Positions 22,351-33,500 of a stretch of 64,000 nt of DNA are shown here, one piece after another (position 1 is the stretch's first letter; every line of letters starts with the position of its first letter). Source of the DNA: Hemibagrus wyckioides (lineage: Eukaryota > Chordata > Actinopteri > Siluriformes > Bagridae); NCBI RefSeq assembly GCF_019097595.1, contig NC_080723.1:7849011-7913010 (forward strand). The letters are read 5' to 3'. Made by a program: the position numbers and the translations under genes. The notes under the pieces were generated by a model. The model had not been told where the DNA came from and searched no databases. It saw only the letters and a list, made by a program, of their open reading frames with translations.

Positions 22351-22450
22351 CACTGTAAAAAAAAAAAAAAAAAAAGTATCACATTTACAGTAAATTACTG
22401 GCAGCTGTTGTTGCCAGAATTTCATGGTAAAAAAACAAAAAAAAACACGC
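22351..22450. repeat. short A/T-rich inverted-repeat element, uncertain
   Basis: CACTGTA plus an A-run, then TTACAGTAAATTACTGGCAGC and TTGCCAGAATTTCATGGTAA, look like a small fish MITE with ACAGTAA-type ends. Low certainty. Confidence 0.3.
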
Positions 22451-22604
22451 TACAACACATAATGCAGAACAACTGCTGGCAGATGACAGCAACAACAACA
22501 GGAAGAAATATCTTCTCCTGAGTGAAAATGAAATCATCTCAAGCATCTCTTTAATTCTTTTTAATATGTAGGTTACAAATTAAAATCAAATGGCTATATT
22601 CAAG

Positions 22605-22605
<1 letters not shown>

Positions 22606-22669
<64 letters not shown>
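22606..22669. repeat. (GATA)n microsatellite
   Basis: About 16 units of ATAG/GATA, followed by two imperfect TAGATACTTTG units (to about 22695). Confidence 0.97.
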
Positions 22670-22929
22670 CTTTGATACTTTAGATAGATACTTTGCATTT
22701 TAATGTGACAAAACTCAATGAAAACTATACATCGTTCAGCGGCACATATGCTTGTCAGAGAAAACATCTTCCCAAGCTGATGGTTTTCAGTTTTCAGTTC
22801 ACATTTGTCTAGAGTTAATTTGTGACATTTCTTGGCTTCTTAATGTTCTTTATACCATCAGGTGTCTTGTGCAGTGTACGTGTGGGTACAGCATTGTTAA
22901 TGCTGCTACAACTGCTGTAAAATCCATAT

Positions 22930-23997
22930 TGATGGCAAGAAACATTCAGTTAAGACGGACAAAAGACAGTCCATTATTACATTAAGAAATGGCGGTTCGT
23001 TAATCTAAAATATCTTAAGAACTTTGTATCCCCATGTGCAGTCACCAAAACCATCAAACACTATGATGAAACTGCCTCTCACAAGGGCTGTCCCAGGAAA
23101 ATAAGGCCAAGAGCTGCTGCAGATGATAATTTTATTAAACTTTTCCAGCCTCGGAACTGCCAATTTACAGCACCTCAGATTACAGCCCACATAAACGCCT
23201 CTTGGAGTTCAAGAGTCAGACATATTCAACATCCACTGTTCAAAGGAGACCTTCATGGTTGAAATGCAGCAAAAAAAAAAAACCCAACAACAATTAATTC
23301 AGAAAAACAACAAGCAGAAGAGTCTTGTTCAGGCCAAGAAACACAAGAAATGGAAATTGGATCACTGCGTGGATGAGGAGGTGTGATGATGTGGGGGTGC
23401 TTTGCTGGTGACACTGCTGTGACTTAGTCAAAATTGAGGGCACACTTAACCAGCATGGCTACCACTGCATTTTGCAGTGACATGCCATCCCATCTGGTTT
23501 GCACTTAGTGGGTCCATCATTTGTTTTCCAACAGGACAATAACCCCAAACACAGCTCTAGATTATGTAGGAGCTATTTGTTCAAGAAGGAGAGTGATGGA
23601 ATACTGCATCAGATGCCACTGCCTTCCGATCACTAAATTTAAATACAGTTGAGATAGTTTGGAATGAGTTTGACCAGAGAATGAAGAAAAAGCTGCCAAC
23701 AAGTACTCAACACCTCTGGGAACTCCTTCAAGAAAAGTAGAAAACCATTCCATACCTCATGGGCTGACTCAGAGAATGCAAAGAGTGTGCAAAGCTGTCA
23801 TCAAAGTAAAAGGTGGCTACTTTGAAGAATCGAAAATATAAAACATATTATAGGTAATTTAACATGTTTTTATTGACTACATAATTGTTCTGTCATAATT
23901 TCAGTGTTTTTATTATATATATTCAATGTTGAAATCAATAAAAATAAAGAAAAAACATTGAATAATAAGATATGTCCAACCTTTTGACTGGTAGTAT
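22930..23997 (+). mobile_element. Tc1-like transposon relic with intact right end
   Basis: Plus-strand sequence follows a fish Tc1 transposase from the N-terminal helix-turn-helix (about 22950-23095: RTKDSPLLH / TKTIKHYDETASHKGCPRK in shifting frames) through the catalytic core (ILQQDNNPKHS about 23532-23560) to the C-terminus at about 23800. The right terminal repeat GTCCAACCTTTTGACTGGTAGTA lies at 23975-23997 next to TA. An A-run, several frameshifts and stops destroy the gene. The left terminal repeat was not found, so the 5' end is missing or heavily diverged. Confidence 0.8.
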
Positions 23998-24328
23998 AGT
24001 TAGAGTCAGCTTTACTACAAGAGTTGAGGTGATCAGAAAGATTTGATTGAAACAAGCTGTATAAACCCAGCACATAGGTTCTATCTGAAAAGCTATATAA
24101 GTGGAGACACACTTATATGTGTGTGAGGGCAGTGGTGGCCGGTCAATAGGGGGCCTTAAAGTTAGCCAGAGAAGAATGCTACTTTAACAGGTTAACAATA
24201 ATTATATATTTAAATAACAAAATAAAATAATTTAGTTGAATTATCAAGTTGAGTAGTCATATTATCATTTATTTAAAAAAAAAAAAAATCAAAATTGTAT
24301 TCCGTTATATGTATGTGTGTGTGTTTGT

Positions 24329-24945
24329 ATCACACCTGCCTCTGTAATTAAGACATTAGAAGCAGATTTTAGAGATACGAACCCAAGAGAAAGGATAATA
24401 TCTCAGGAGGATATTCAATTTCTTCACCAGTTGAAGGGAAAAATTCAACAAAACAAAGGAGGACATGTGGAGATGCCCCTACTTTTCAGAGACATCCTCA
24501 GCTACGTTTGAAACATCTGAAAAGAAAATTGGTGAAAAGTCTCAAATACAGAGGGGACTATGTGAAATTTATGGACAGTGTCTTTAGAGATGGTAATGCA
24601 GAATTTACCCGCAGAATGGTGCACCAAACAAAGGCAATGTTTGGTATATTCCACACCATGGGGTGTATCATCCCAGGAAGCCAGAGAAAATAAAAGTGGT
24701 ATTTCACTGCTCAGGCAAATTCAAAGGCACATCACTAAATGACCACCTACTCACAGGGCCAGATTTAATGAATGCTCTGACTGGAGTGCTATGTAGATTT
24801 CTTGAGCATCAGATTGCTATTATCTGCGATGTAGAGAAAATGTTCCACCACTTTCATGTCAGTCCAGAAGATCAGGATTTCCTGAGATTTCTATAGTGGG
24901 AAAATGGGAACACTGAAAGGGATCCCAAGGAATATTGCATGTGAG
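24329..24945 (+). mobile_element. BEL/Pao-type retrotransposon pol fragment
   Basis: Three overlapping plus frames (24317-24511, 24508-24693, 24663-24896) form the start of a BEL/Pao reverse transcriptase: ISQEDIQFLHQLKGKIQQN, LKYRGDYVKFMDSVFRDGNA, IKVVFHCSGKFKGTSLNDHL and IAIICDVEKMFHHFHVSPED, the last containing RT motif A. It ends at about 24945, before the YVDD motif. Two frame changes and a stop after FLRFL show it is dead. No LTR was found. Confidence 0.82.
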
Positions 24946-24984
24946 TGCATATTTAATTAACTTAAATATGTAACAAACTTTCTG

Positions 24985-25165
24985 TAAAGATGTAAAGAAC
25001 TGCGTTCTGGACTAACTGGAGCTTGTTTATGCTCCTACTGAAACATCCAGATAGTAAGGCATTACAATAATCCAACCTAGAGGTAACAAAAGCATGAACT
25101 AATTTTTCTGCATCATGAAGTGACATCATATTTCTTATCTTAGCAATATTTCTGAGATGAAACTA
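24985..25165 (-). mobile_element. L2/CR1-type LINE RT C-terminal fragment
   Basis: On the minus strand the sequence reads FHLRNIAKIRNMMSLHDAEK followed by LVHAFVTSRLDYCNALLSGC and INKLQLVQNAV. This is the highly characteristic segment after the RT palm of L2-type LINEs. Only about 55 residues remain. Confidence 0.78.
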
Positions 25166-26326
25166 TTCATACTACATACAGTTTAATGATGTAAGTGTAA
25201 CTGGTGTCAATCAAAAAATATTTCCAGGTAACTGAAAATATGGGCATAGACATCATGCATGATGTGTAAGAGGGACTCACATGAGGTGACATTTCATTTA
25301 TAAGGGGTGGACATTCCAAAGTGGGAGCGAAGCAATCACCACCTGGTTATCTCTGCCTTCCTCAATGAGCTGACAAAACAAAACTAAAACTATAAAAAAC
25401 ATTTAGCAGTAGATACAGACAACTTTTCGGTCACACAGTATAATCATAAATCATGTGTCATAAATTATTGGCCTGTTAGAATAGTGATGCCTATTTTAAT
25501 GTAATGTTCTTAATCTCTTGTCCAAAAGTGGTCCGAAAGGGTCCACTGTGGGGTGCCAGAGGTCAACAATGTTTGCGGTACACGGGAACGTGGGCAATGG
25601 GCTGGGACACCTGCAGCAGCCATCCTGCAATCTGTGGAAGTCTTTGTTTTATAGGCATGCCTAGGCCGGGGGTTTAAGAAGAGATTGTTTGGGGTGTGTG
25701 AAGTGTGATGAAAAAATGTTGTATCCTGTAGTATAAATGATGTAGCAAGAAAGTAGAATGAAGATTTGTTGTGCCATGCTCAGAACAGAGGGTGCAGCTA
25801 GCCAAGGTCAACTAATAGTGTAGGAATGAAAAATAAAAAATAAAAGTATGCTTCATTGAGAAAGACAAAAGTAAGTAGACAATGAATCTTTATCGTTACC
25901 TTATAAGGAGTTAGTTCCTTTTTCCTAAATCTCTGGTTTAGAAAGATGTCTACAAAAACTTAGTGTAACAGATGATCCTTGGGTCCTGTTGCACACTAGT
26001 AAAAATAAAACTAACCTTTTTTACTCTTGCCTGTGCCTAGTGTGCTATTTTCTCAAGACTTCCACTACAGAAGGCAGTAGCCATAGGTTCTATCTAAACC
26101 AAATCATCTGGGCTGTTTATGGAGCATGCAACTCTCAAAATCTTGTCCCAATAAGCGCAGTCAGGGATAAAGAAGCAACAAAAGGCCCAAGAACCTAAAG
26201 AGACCTTTTTTTTTTTTCTGGAGGAAGAACATCTTGAATGACCTGAAATGCTTAGCAGAGAGTTAATGCTGTACTGTGACAAGGTGAAACTCAGTGTATT
26301 ACAGTGGATTGACTGAACTGTAACTT
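25166..26326. other. no gene recognised
   Basis: A/T-rich intergenic sequence with small open frames only (for example 25989-26198). No repeat or regulatory element could be named. Confidence 0.35.
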
Positions 26327-27941
26327 AGTATCGTACTTAATACACGTAAAAAAAATAATAGATTCGAATAACAGAATTGAACACACAATTTATAAAATAA
26401 AACAAACAAAAAAACCCCCCAAACTTTCATTTTCTGTGCTTACTTTACTTGGATGTTTGTTCTTTCTGCTACTTTTTGTTTAATTATTTAATTTTCTGTT
26501 TATTCACCCCTCACTTTTCTGAATTCTTTCCAGGATGCTAGTTTGTTATTCAAAAATCACAAGTAGAGTTTTATGCAGATTAGGGGGTGAGATAAAAGTG
26601 TCCATTGGTCCACTGCTTCTCAACCTACTGCCCTTCTCTAGCCAATTAGTAAAGTGATGTCACTGACATGCGCCAGTTAGTGTTTGAACCCGTGTGGAGC
26701 AAGTGAGAAGATGGGCGATTAGTGTAACAAAAAAACTGTACTGCACAAATGTAATCAATATCAATGTATACGTTAGTTAGATGCCTTCATTATCCAATGA
26801 ATCAGTTGTAATATGTCTAAAATGGTTTTTAAATGTCCCACTTGTTTGTGCAAGTGTGGATGAAATTGCTTTCTTACTAGAGGAGCAGAGTTCTGGGGTT
26901 GTGCTTATAGAGACTGAGTGGATTCTGTGGTCACAGGCACAGTTTAGGACAGCCATTGAACCAAACTCCCCATCCCGAGACATTGAACAAGATCTGTACT
27001 TATTAGTTTTAAACTATGTGCAGCAAATTGTCAAATAAATGTTTTTTAATTACATTTATAGCATCACCCTACAATGTATTACATCTAATAACCCTAAATC
27101 CTTCTGAAGCTTTTATGGTGGCATGCAACTCCATAATGAAGTTGATCTATTTCTAGCACAGAAATAAAGAGTCTAGAAATAAATTAAAATTTAACGAGTT
27201 ATTTTGAGTTGACAGTTTTTTGACTCTGAAAGAGACGATTGTTATAAGAGTGATTAAGAGTCTGGGTTAATAGAAATACAAAACCACTTCCAAATATTCT
27301 ATCTAGTAAACACAAAGCGAATTACATTACTTTAAAGGTATACATTTCATTATGATGAAACTGAACACATGAGCTTAGTGCTGCTAGCGCACTACTCTGC
27401 TGTTTGAGCAACAATAACGCCATGCTATGATGCTAAATATTGTACAGTGATACACTAGCATAATAACAGGAGGTTTGACACGATACTACAATAGCCAAAC
27501 ATATAAGAAGCTTTAAGCGTATTAATTAAATCTTCTCGCTTGCTCAAGACGGGTTCAAACACTAACCGGAGAGTCGCGCGTCAGTGACGTCACTACTGAT
27601 TGGCTGGAGAAGGGCAGTAAATTGAAAAGCAGTGGACCAATAGAGACTTTTATCTCGCCCCCTAATCTGCGTAAAATTCTACTTGTGATTTTTTGAATAA
27701 CAAACTCTAGCATCCTGTAAAGAACTCAGAAAAGTGAAGCGTGAATAAAGAGAAAATTAAATAACGAGCAAAAAGTAGCAGAAAGAACAAACATCCGAAT
27801 AAAGTAAGCACGGAAAATAAAAATTTGTTTTTAATTCCTAGTGTTTCGAGTTCTTTTTTTTTTGTTTATTTTTTTTTTAAATTGTGTGTGCAATTCTGTG
27901 ATTCGCGTCTATTAGGGTATTTTTTTTTCGAGTACGATACT
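26327..27941. mobile_element. long inverted-repeat (fold-back) element, arms about 390-410 bp
   Basis: The left arm 26327-26712 is the diverged inverted copy of the right arm 27530-27941. Examples: AGTATCGTACT at 26327 against AGTACGATACT at 27931; TTGTTCTTTCTGCTACTTTT at about 26458 against its complement at about 27771; GTTTGAACCCGTG(T)GGAGCAAG at about 26671 against its complement at about 27541-27559. The 817-bp spacer has an 85-codon plus frame (26781-27038, including LLEEQSSGVVLIETEWILWS) without a recognised family. The right arm carries TGACGTCA (CRE) and GATTGGCT (inverted CCAAT) at about 27584-27605; the left arm has mutated forms. No clear target duplication was seen. It may be a DNA transposon with long terminal inverted repeats or an inverted duplication. 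Confidence 0.7.
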
Positions 27942-28289
27942 TATGGCGCTAATTTGACGCCATAGTTTTAACCACAGAAGTTCAGCTGTAGGTTGCATTT
28001 TAAGACAGTACTGTTGCAGGTATAAAATGAATTACAAACGTAAATTATTATGGATCATGTTGCTTAGGTATGCATACTGCAGGTGTACATCATGGGAAAT
28101 ACAGATCTCTATATAAATCTATATACCGGTGTGTGCCATATTCTTTTGTATTACATGCTAGTTTCCTAACAATTTCTTTAATATGAGTGCTGAGTAAATT
28201 TTAATTTAAAATAGCTTCCAGTAACTTTCCAGCTTATTTTGAATGTAATTACTCCATTGTCAGTGGGGATAGCGGGACATATTTTAGTC
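27942..28289. other. intergenic, no feature
   Basis: Nothing recognised between the inverted-repeat element and the sco2 promoter region. Confidence 0.35.
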
Positions 28290-28437
28290 TCAGCTACGAG
28301 GGTAATACCTCCGGAAGCGTCACCTCTACTGCGTGCCGTACCGGGCGCATGCGTGGTACAAATCGGGCACGTGGCGCGGATTAGATAACGAATCAGCTAA
28401 CGAGAATCGGCTACTAAATACAAGGGCCACTGCAAAG
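28290..28437 (+). promoter_or_regulatory. sco2: sco2 promoter region and first noncoding exon
   Basis: This is the only CpG-rich stretch in the neighbourhood. It contains GCGCATGCG at 28345-28353, the core of an NRF1 site, fitting a nuclear gene for a mitochondrial protein. A consensus splice donor (CAAAG|GTAAAT) ends the inferred first exon at 28437. The transcription start is not determined. A second noncoding exon is inferred at 28712-28770, between TTTTCAG and GTAAGT. Confidence 0.6.
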
Positions 28438-28711
28438 GTAAATCACAATTTAGATGTATTAGAATGAACATAAATGTTTTATTAAACATATCTTTCAAAG
28501 TAGTCAATATTAAAGCAATATCTCGGCTAAATAAAACAATATCTCTGACTAGATGAATCTGTTTTTTTCGAAAGCAAAATTGTATTTACTCATCACATGC
28601 AGTCCGGGTTGGGCTAGTTATGAAGCTAATCCTGAGATGAGAAGGGACGGAAATATATTTTTATTGTTTTATTGTTGTTTTATTTAATGTAACTTTATGT
28701 AATATTTTCAG

Positions 28712-28770
28712 CTTCTTAAAAGCAGCATTGAATGAACGCGTACGGTAGTGTGTCTAAACGGACTCCTATT
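28712..28770 (+). other. sco2: sco2 second noncoding exon (predicted)
   Basis: 59 nt bounded by an acceptor (ATTTTCAG) and a donor (GTAAGTATC), with no in-frame role. It would be spliced to the coding exon, whose acceptor TTCTTCTCCAG ends at 29040. An ATG at 28731 lies inside it and would make a short upstream reading frame if the exon is used. Confidence 0.5.
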
Positions 28771-29047
28771 GTAAGTATCACACTATATGTGCAGTTAAAA
28801 GTTATCATTGTGGGGTGTAAAGAGTAAGAAGACAGTCATTCAGTTAATAAACACATGTATCGTGCACAAATGTGGTTTATTCATTTGGTAGCATTTTTCC
28901 AACCCTGAGATATGATTGATTGTACAGGTACATCAAGTAGTTCACTGGGAACCAAATCCTTGAGTATTTGTGTTTAGGTAAATACATATTGGGGAGCTTC
29001 AACAAAAAGCACTTATATGAATTTTTTCTTCTTCTCCAGGTCTGAAG

Positions 29048-29959
29048 ATGCTTGGTGTCCGATCTTTTGCCTATTTTACACCGTGGAGCATGCTGAGAAT
29101 CACTCTACAAGCAAGCCAAAATCCATGCCCTTATGACTATTCTATACCAAGGTTGTATAGCTGCTACACACTACATACAAACAGGTGTCAAAATAGGAAA
29201 CATGCACATTTCCATCGTCCTTGTGAGAGAGTACTTGTGTTGCAGTCATTTGAGCACCAGCGAGCTACATTTTTTCAGGACAATAGCCAAAGCCCTCCAA
29301 AGTCTAGTTTCTCAGCCAGGATAAAGCTTAGAACCCGACTGGCCATGACATTGCTTGTTGGAGGTGCTATAATTGGCACCTGGTTGTATGTGCATGAGGA
29401 AAAGCAGCAGAAGCTGCAGATGCAGCGGATAGAGCAGTTGAGGAAAGTGGCCATAGGTCAGGGAGACTTCTGCTTGCTGGACCACACTGGTCAGCGACGG
29501 ACCAAAAAGGACTTCCTGGGGCAATGGGTGCTTTTATATTTCGGCTTCACACACTGCCCTGATATCTGCCCTGATGAGCTGGAAAAGATGAGCAGTGTGG
29601 TAAAGCTGCTAGATGAGTCAAACCTGCCCACTATGCAGCCATTGTTTATAACCGTTGATCCTGAAAGGGATGATGTGGCTGCTATGGCTAAGTACATCAG
29701 AGATTTTCATCCACGGCTGATCGGATTGACTGGGACACCTGAAGAGGTAAAGGAAGCCGGAAGGGCTTACCGGGTTTACGCGAGTGCTGGACCCAAGGAC
29801 GAAGACGGAGACTATATTGTGGACCACACCATCCTTATATACCTCATTAGTCCAGATGGCCTTTTCCTGGACTATTACAACCGAATGAAAAATGCCACGC
29901 AGATTGCTGAAAGCATCCGTCAACACATGAAGAATTATATGAAGTTATTCCCTGTCTGA
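29048..29959 (+). CDS. sco2: SCO2-like cytochrome c oxidase assembly copper chaperone
   Basis: The single-exon frame encodes 303 residues. SCO2 is an inner-membrane protein that delivers copper to the CuA site of cytochrome c oxidase subunit II and acts as a thiol-disulfide reductase. Visible features are a long basic, Ser-rich N-terminal presequence (about 1-95), one membrane segment (about 99-115, [17 protein letters not shown]), and a thioredoxin-like domain in the intermembrane space. That domain has the copper-binding CPDIC (Cys170, Cys174) and the distal ligand in DYIVDH (His260). ITVDPERDD and HPRLIGLTG are also SCO hallmarks. Human SCO2 is 266 residues and also has an uninterrupted coding sequence; SCO1 is multi-exon, and adjacency to ncaph2 supports SCO2. 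The start at 29048 is the first ATG after the splice acceptor. All key residues are intact, so it is probably functional. Confidence 0.95.
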   Translation: MLGVRSFAYFTPWSMLRITLQASQNPCPYDYSIPRLYSCYTLHTNRCQNRKHAHFHRPCERVLVLQSFEHQRATFFQDNSQSPPKSSFSARIKLRTRLAMTLLVGGAIIGTWLYVHEEKQQKLQMQRIEQLRKVAIGQGDFCLLDHTGQRRTKKDFLGQWVLLYFGFTHCPDICPDELEKMSSVVKLLDESNLPTMQPLFITVDPERDDVAAMAKYIRDFHPRLIGLTGTPEEVKEAGRAYRVYASAGPKDEDGDYIVDHTILIYLISPDGLFLDYYNRMKNATQIAESIRQHMKNYMKLFPV

Positions 29960-30109
29960 CCGTATTTCTAGTACAGGGAGATTTCATAACATATTGCAAA
30001 ATGATTTTTTTTTAAAATTGATATTAAAATAATGTAAGTTTGTTTGTGGCTTTAATTGAGGTTCTATAAGATCTCAAAAAGGTTTATCCAAATGATCCAA
30101 AACAAAATG

Positions 30110-30157
30110 AATAAAAAATAAACTGTTTATTTTGGAAAATGATGCATGTTGTTTATT
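30110..30157. terminator. opposed polyadenylation signals of sco2 (+) and ncaph2 (-)
   Basis: AATAAA occurs on the plus strand at 30110-30115 and 30117-30122, about 150 bp after the sco2 stop. Its complement TTTATT occurs at 30126-30131 and 30152-30157, about 345-370 bp beyond the ncaph2 stop on the minus strand. The two genes therefore converge and their 3' UTR ends probably meet or overlap here. Confidence 0.65.
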
Positions 30158-30500
30158 ACCTCAAAAGATAAGACAAACAATTAAAATTCATAAACAGTAT
30201 AAATTGTAATAGTCAATGGTTTAAGCACCAGGTGCACTTTAAATCAAGAAAAATATAGTAATATTCAAGAGCCATTAGACTGTGAAACAAATGACATTAC
30301 AATAGTACAAACATGCATAATGAAGAACATCTCATACACAAAGAGCTATATTCTCCAAAGCTTCACTTAAGCCTGACTTTAGGACCAAATGACAAAAGCA
30401 CCAAATGGAATAGCTTGTCTGTTCCAAATGATGAACTGTCCTTTTGCAGTGTTATTCTAATCTTACGCAGGCAGTGAGCCAGGATAAATACTGTGAAAGG

Positions 30501-33500
30501 TTAGGGAAGTTCATGCTCAAGATGGGCGCTGTAGGTTTTGAGGCGTTCATGTGCCCGCTGTTTGGTCAGTAACGTCAGGTGAATGGTATCTATGCTCTCA
30601 TCAAGTCCAGGTCTCTTATCAATCTCAACTGTGTAGTCATTGGCCTAAAGAGGGGAGACACACAATATCCCAAACTCAAGATCAGTTCATAATTGTACAA
30701 GAAACTGAATCTGGGCTGCTTCTTTGCATTTGTGGGCATGACACACCTGGGAGTTTTGTTCCGAAAAGAGGACTGGGCATTAACATTGTTACTTACAGTG
30801 GACCCAAACACTAGGCCTTAAATTCTTCTAGTTCTTGCTTGCTGCTGAACACAGGTGTTCATATACCTAGTTTGCCAGGATATTCAATCGTTTTTTTTAG
30901 ATCGGTGGAAGAAAGAAATGTCTCATCAAGCTTGTTAGTCATTTAAAAAAATCTAAAACATTAATTTACTACACAAATAGATAACATTTTTTAAAATTCT
31001 AACTAAAATTCTGTTGTCACTTGTCCTTCTTTGTTATCAGACAAATGAGGCCCCAAAACAATCAAACCTCTCATTCGATTTTGAAGCTTTAAGATTAGCA
31101 GTGTGTAGGTCTCACTATAATAAACTTTTCACGTTCTAAACAGGAATCAACTTATCTAATGACCATAGTGTGTGTGTGTGTGTGCATATTTACTAACCAG
31201 CTGAAGAGAAGCCAGCATGTATCTACAGGCCTCTGTGTTTTCCATGCCCTTGACAAGCGATGCAAACGATCGCCTCATCCCAACAGCACCAAGTGCATGG
31301 ACAATCTGGTCCCCATAATCATGAATGTCAAAAACCCCATGGTCTTCCTAGACAACGGAGAGCACCACAGAATAAATCAGCTAAATACACTGAACAAAAT
31401 TATAAACACAACACTTTTGTTTTTGCCCCCATTTTTCATTGAGCTGAACTCAAAGATCTAAGACTTTTTCTATGTACACAAAAGGCCTATTTCTCTCAAA
31501 TATTGTTCACAAATCTGTCTAAATCTGTGTTAGTGAGCACTTCTCCTTTGCCGAGATAATTCATCTACCTCACAGGTGTGGCAGATCAAGATGCTGATTA
31601 GACAGCATGATTACACAATAAAAGGCCACTCTAAAATGTGCAGTTTTACTGTATTGGGGGGCCCGGGGGATGTCCGAAATACTAGTCAGTATCTGGTGTG
31701 ACCACCATTTGCCTCACACAGTGCAACACAGCTCCTTTGCATAGAGTTGATCAGGTTGTTGATTGTGGCCTGTGGAATGTTGGCCCACTCCTCTTCAATG
31801 GCTGTGAGAAATTGCTGGATATTGGCAGGAACTGGAACACGCTGTCAGCTATACGCCGATCCAGAGCATCCCAAACATGCTCAATGGGTGACATGTCCGG
31901 CGAGTATGCTGGCTATGCAAGAACTGGGAGGTTTTCAGCTTCCAGGAATTGTGTACAGATCCTTGCAACATGGGGCCGTGCATTATCATGCTGCAACATG
32001 AGGTGATGGTCGTGGATGAATGGCACAACAATGGGCCTCAGGATCTCGTCACGGTAGCTCTGTGCATTCAAAATGCCATCAATAAAATGCACCCGTGTTC
32101 GCTGTCCATAACATACGCCTGCCCATACCATAACCCCACCGCCACCATGGGCCACTTGATCCACAACGTTGACATCAGCAAACCGCTCACCCACACGACG
32201 CCATACACGCTGTCTGCCATCTGCCCTGTACAGTGAAAACCGGGATTCATCCATGAAGAGAACACCTCTCCAAAGTGCCAGACACCATCGAATGTGAGCA
32301 TTTTCCCACTCAAGTTGGTTACGAGGACGAACTGCATTCTGGTCAAGACCCCGATGAGGATGACGAGCATGCAGATGAGCTTCCCTGAGGTGGTTTCTGA
32401 CAGTTTGTGCAGAAATTCTTTGGTTATGCAAACCGATTGTGTTGTTGCAGCAGCTGTCCAGGTGGCTGGTCTCAGACGATCTTGGAGGTGAAGATGCTGG
32501 ATGTGGAGGTCCTGGGCTGGTGTGGTTACACGTGGTCTGCGGTTGTGAGGCCGGTTGGATGTACGGCCAAATTCTCTGAAACGCCTTTGGAGACGGCTTA
32601 TGGTAGAGAAATGAACATTCAATTCACGGGCAACAGCTCTGGTGGACATTCCTGCAGTCATCATGCCAATGTTTTTGTGTACATAGAAAAAGTCTTAGAT
32701 CTTTGAGTTCAGCTTATGAAAAATGGGGGCAAAAACAAAAGTGTTGTGTTTATAATTTTGTTCAGTGTTCAGTAATTAAATTTTTATTAAACAATAATTT
32801 AACACTAAAGGTGATTTTAAAAACAGGGAACCTTACTCAAATTATCATGACAAACCACCATTATTTATTTATTTATGTGTCATTTAGACCAGACAGCTAA
32901 AATAAAGCTGAAATAGAAATGTTAAAAATAAGCAGCATTTGTAGAAATATATATATTTTTTAATCAAATGCTCTCTCTCATGTGCATTTATACTTGTCAC
33001 ACTTCTACATTTGAGGACTTAAGATGAATCCTAATCAAGATATTAGATATTTTATGAATACCGTTTATATAAATACATAAAGTTTATTTATATATTAGTT
33101 ATTTAAAACTATTTTTCAAAAATATTTTAAATACATTTAAATATAACATTATATCTAAATAGTGGTATAGAGCTTAGGTTCCCTGAACCTGTGCATATTA
33201 ATTTTTTCCTGCTCTAACACACAAGAGCACACAGGCTTTACTGACAAATATTAAACAGAACACAAGGATGAAAATAGCAGAGAAACAGGTAGCGTTCTGC
33301 AGATACAGGAATGAAGCTCACATGCAGATCCAAGATTCTGATGAACCTCACCACAACACCAGCAGGTTTAAAAGTACGAGTTCTCCTTCACAGAGCTTGT
33401 TCTTTACCTGAACCAAGAGCCGAGGGTTGATCTCATCTTCCCACTCCTTTACCCTGCGAGACAGCTCTGTCTCCTGAGCGTACTTCTGGGAATTGGCTAA

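Noticed and set aside
22606..22669. CRISPR-like array of regular repeats
   Set aside because: It is a GATA microsatellite with no spacers, in a eukaryotic context. No other array in the window has spacer structure.
26327..26720. GTTTGAACCCG as a tRNA B box, hence a tRNA gene or SINE
   Set aside because: No A box at the right distance and no cloverleaf; the same motif occurs in the other arm of the inverted repeat.
28731..28747. Start of the SCO2 protein in the upstream exon
   Set aside because: The frame from this ATG closes within a few codons; the start at 29048 gives a full-length protein with an N-terminal presequence.
31698..32706. Plus-strand frames of 60-100 codons
   Set aside because: They lie antisense to the Tc1 transposase and are shadows of it.
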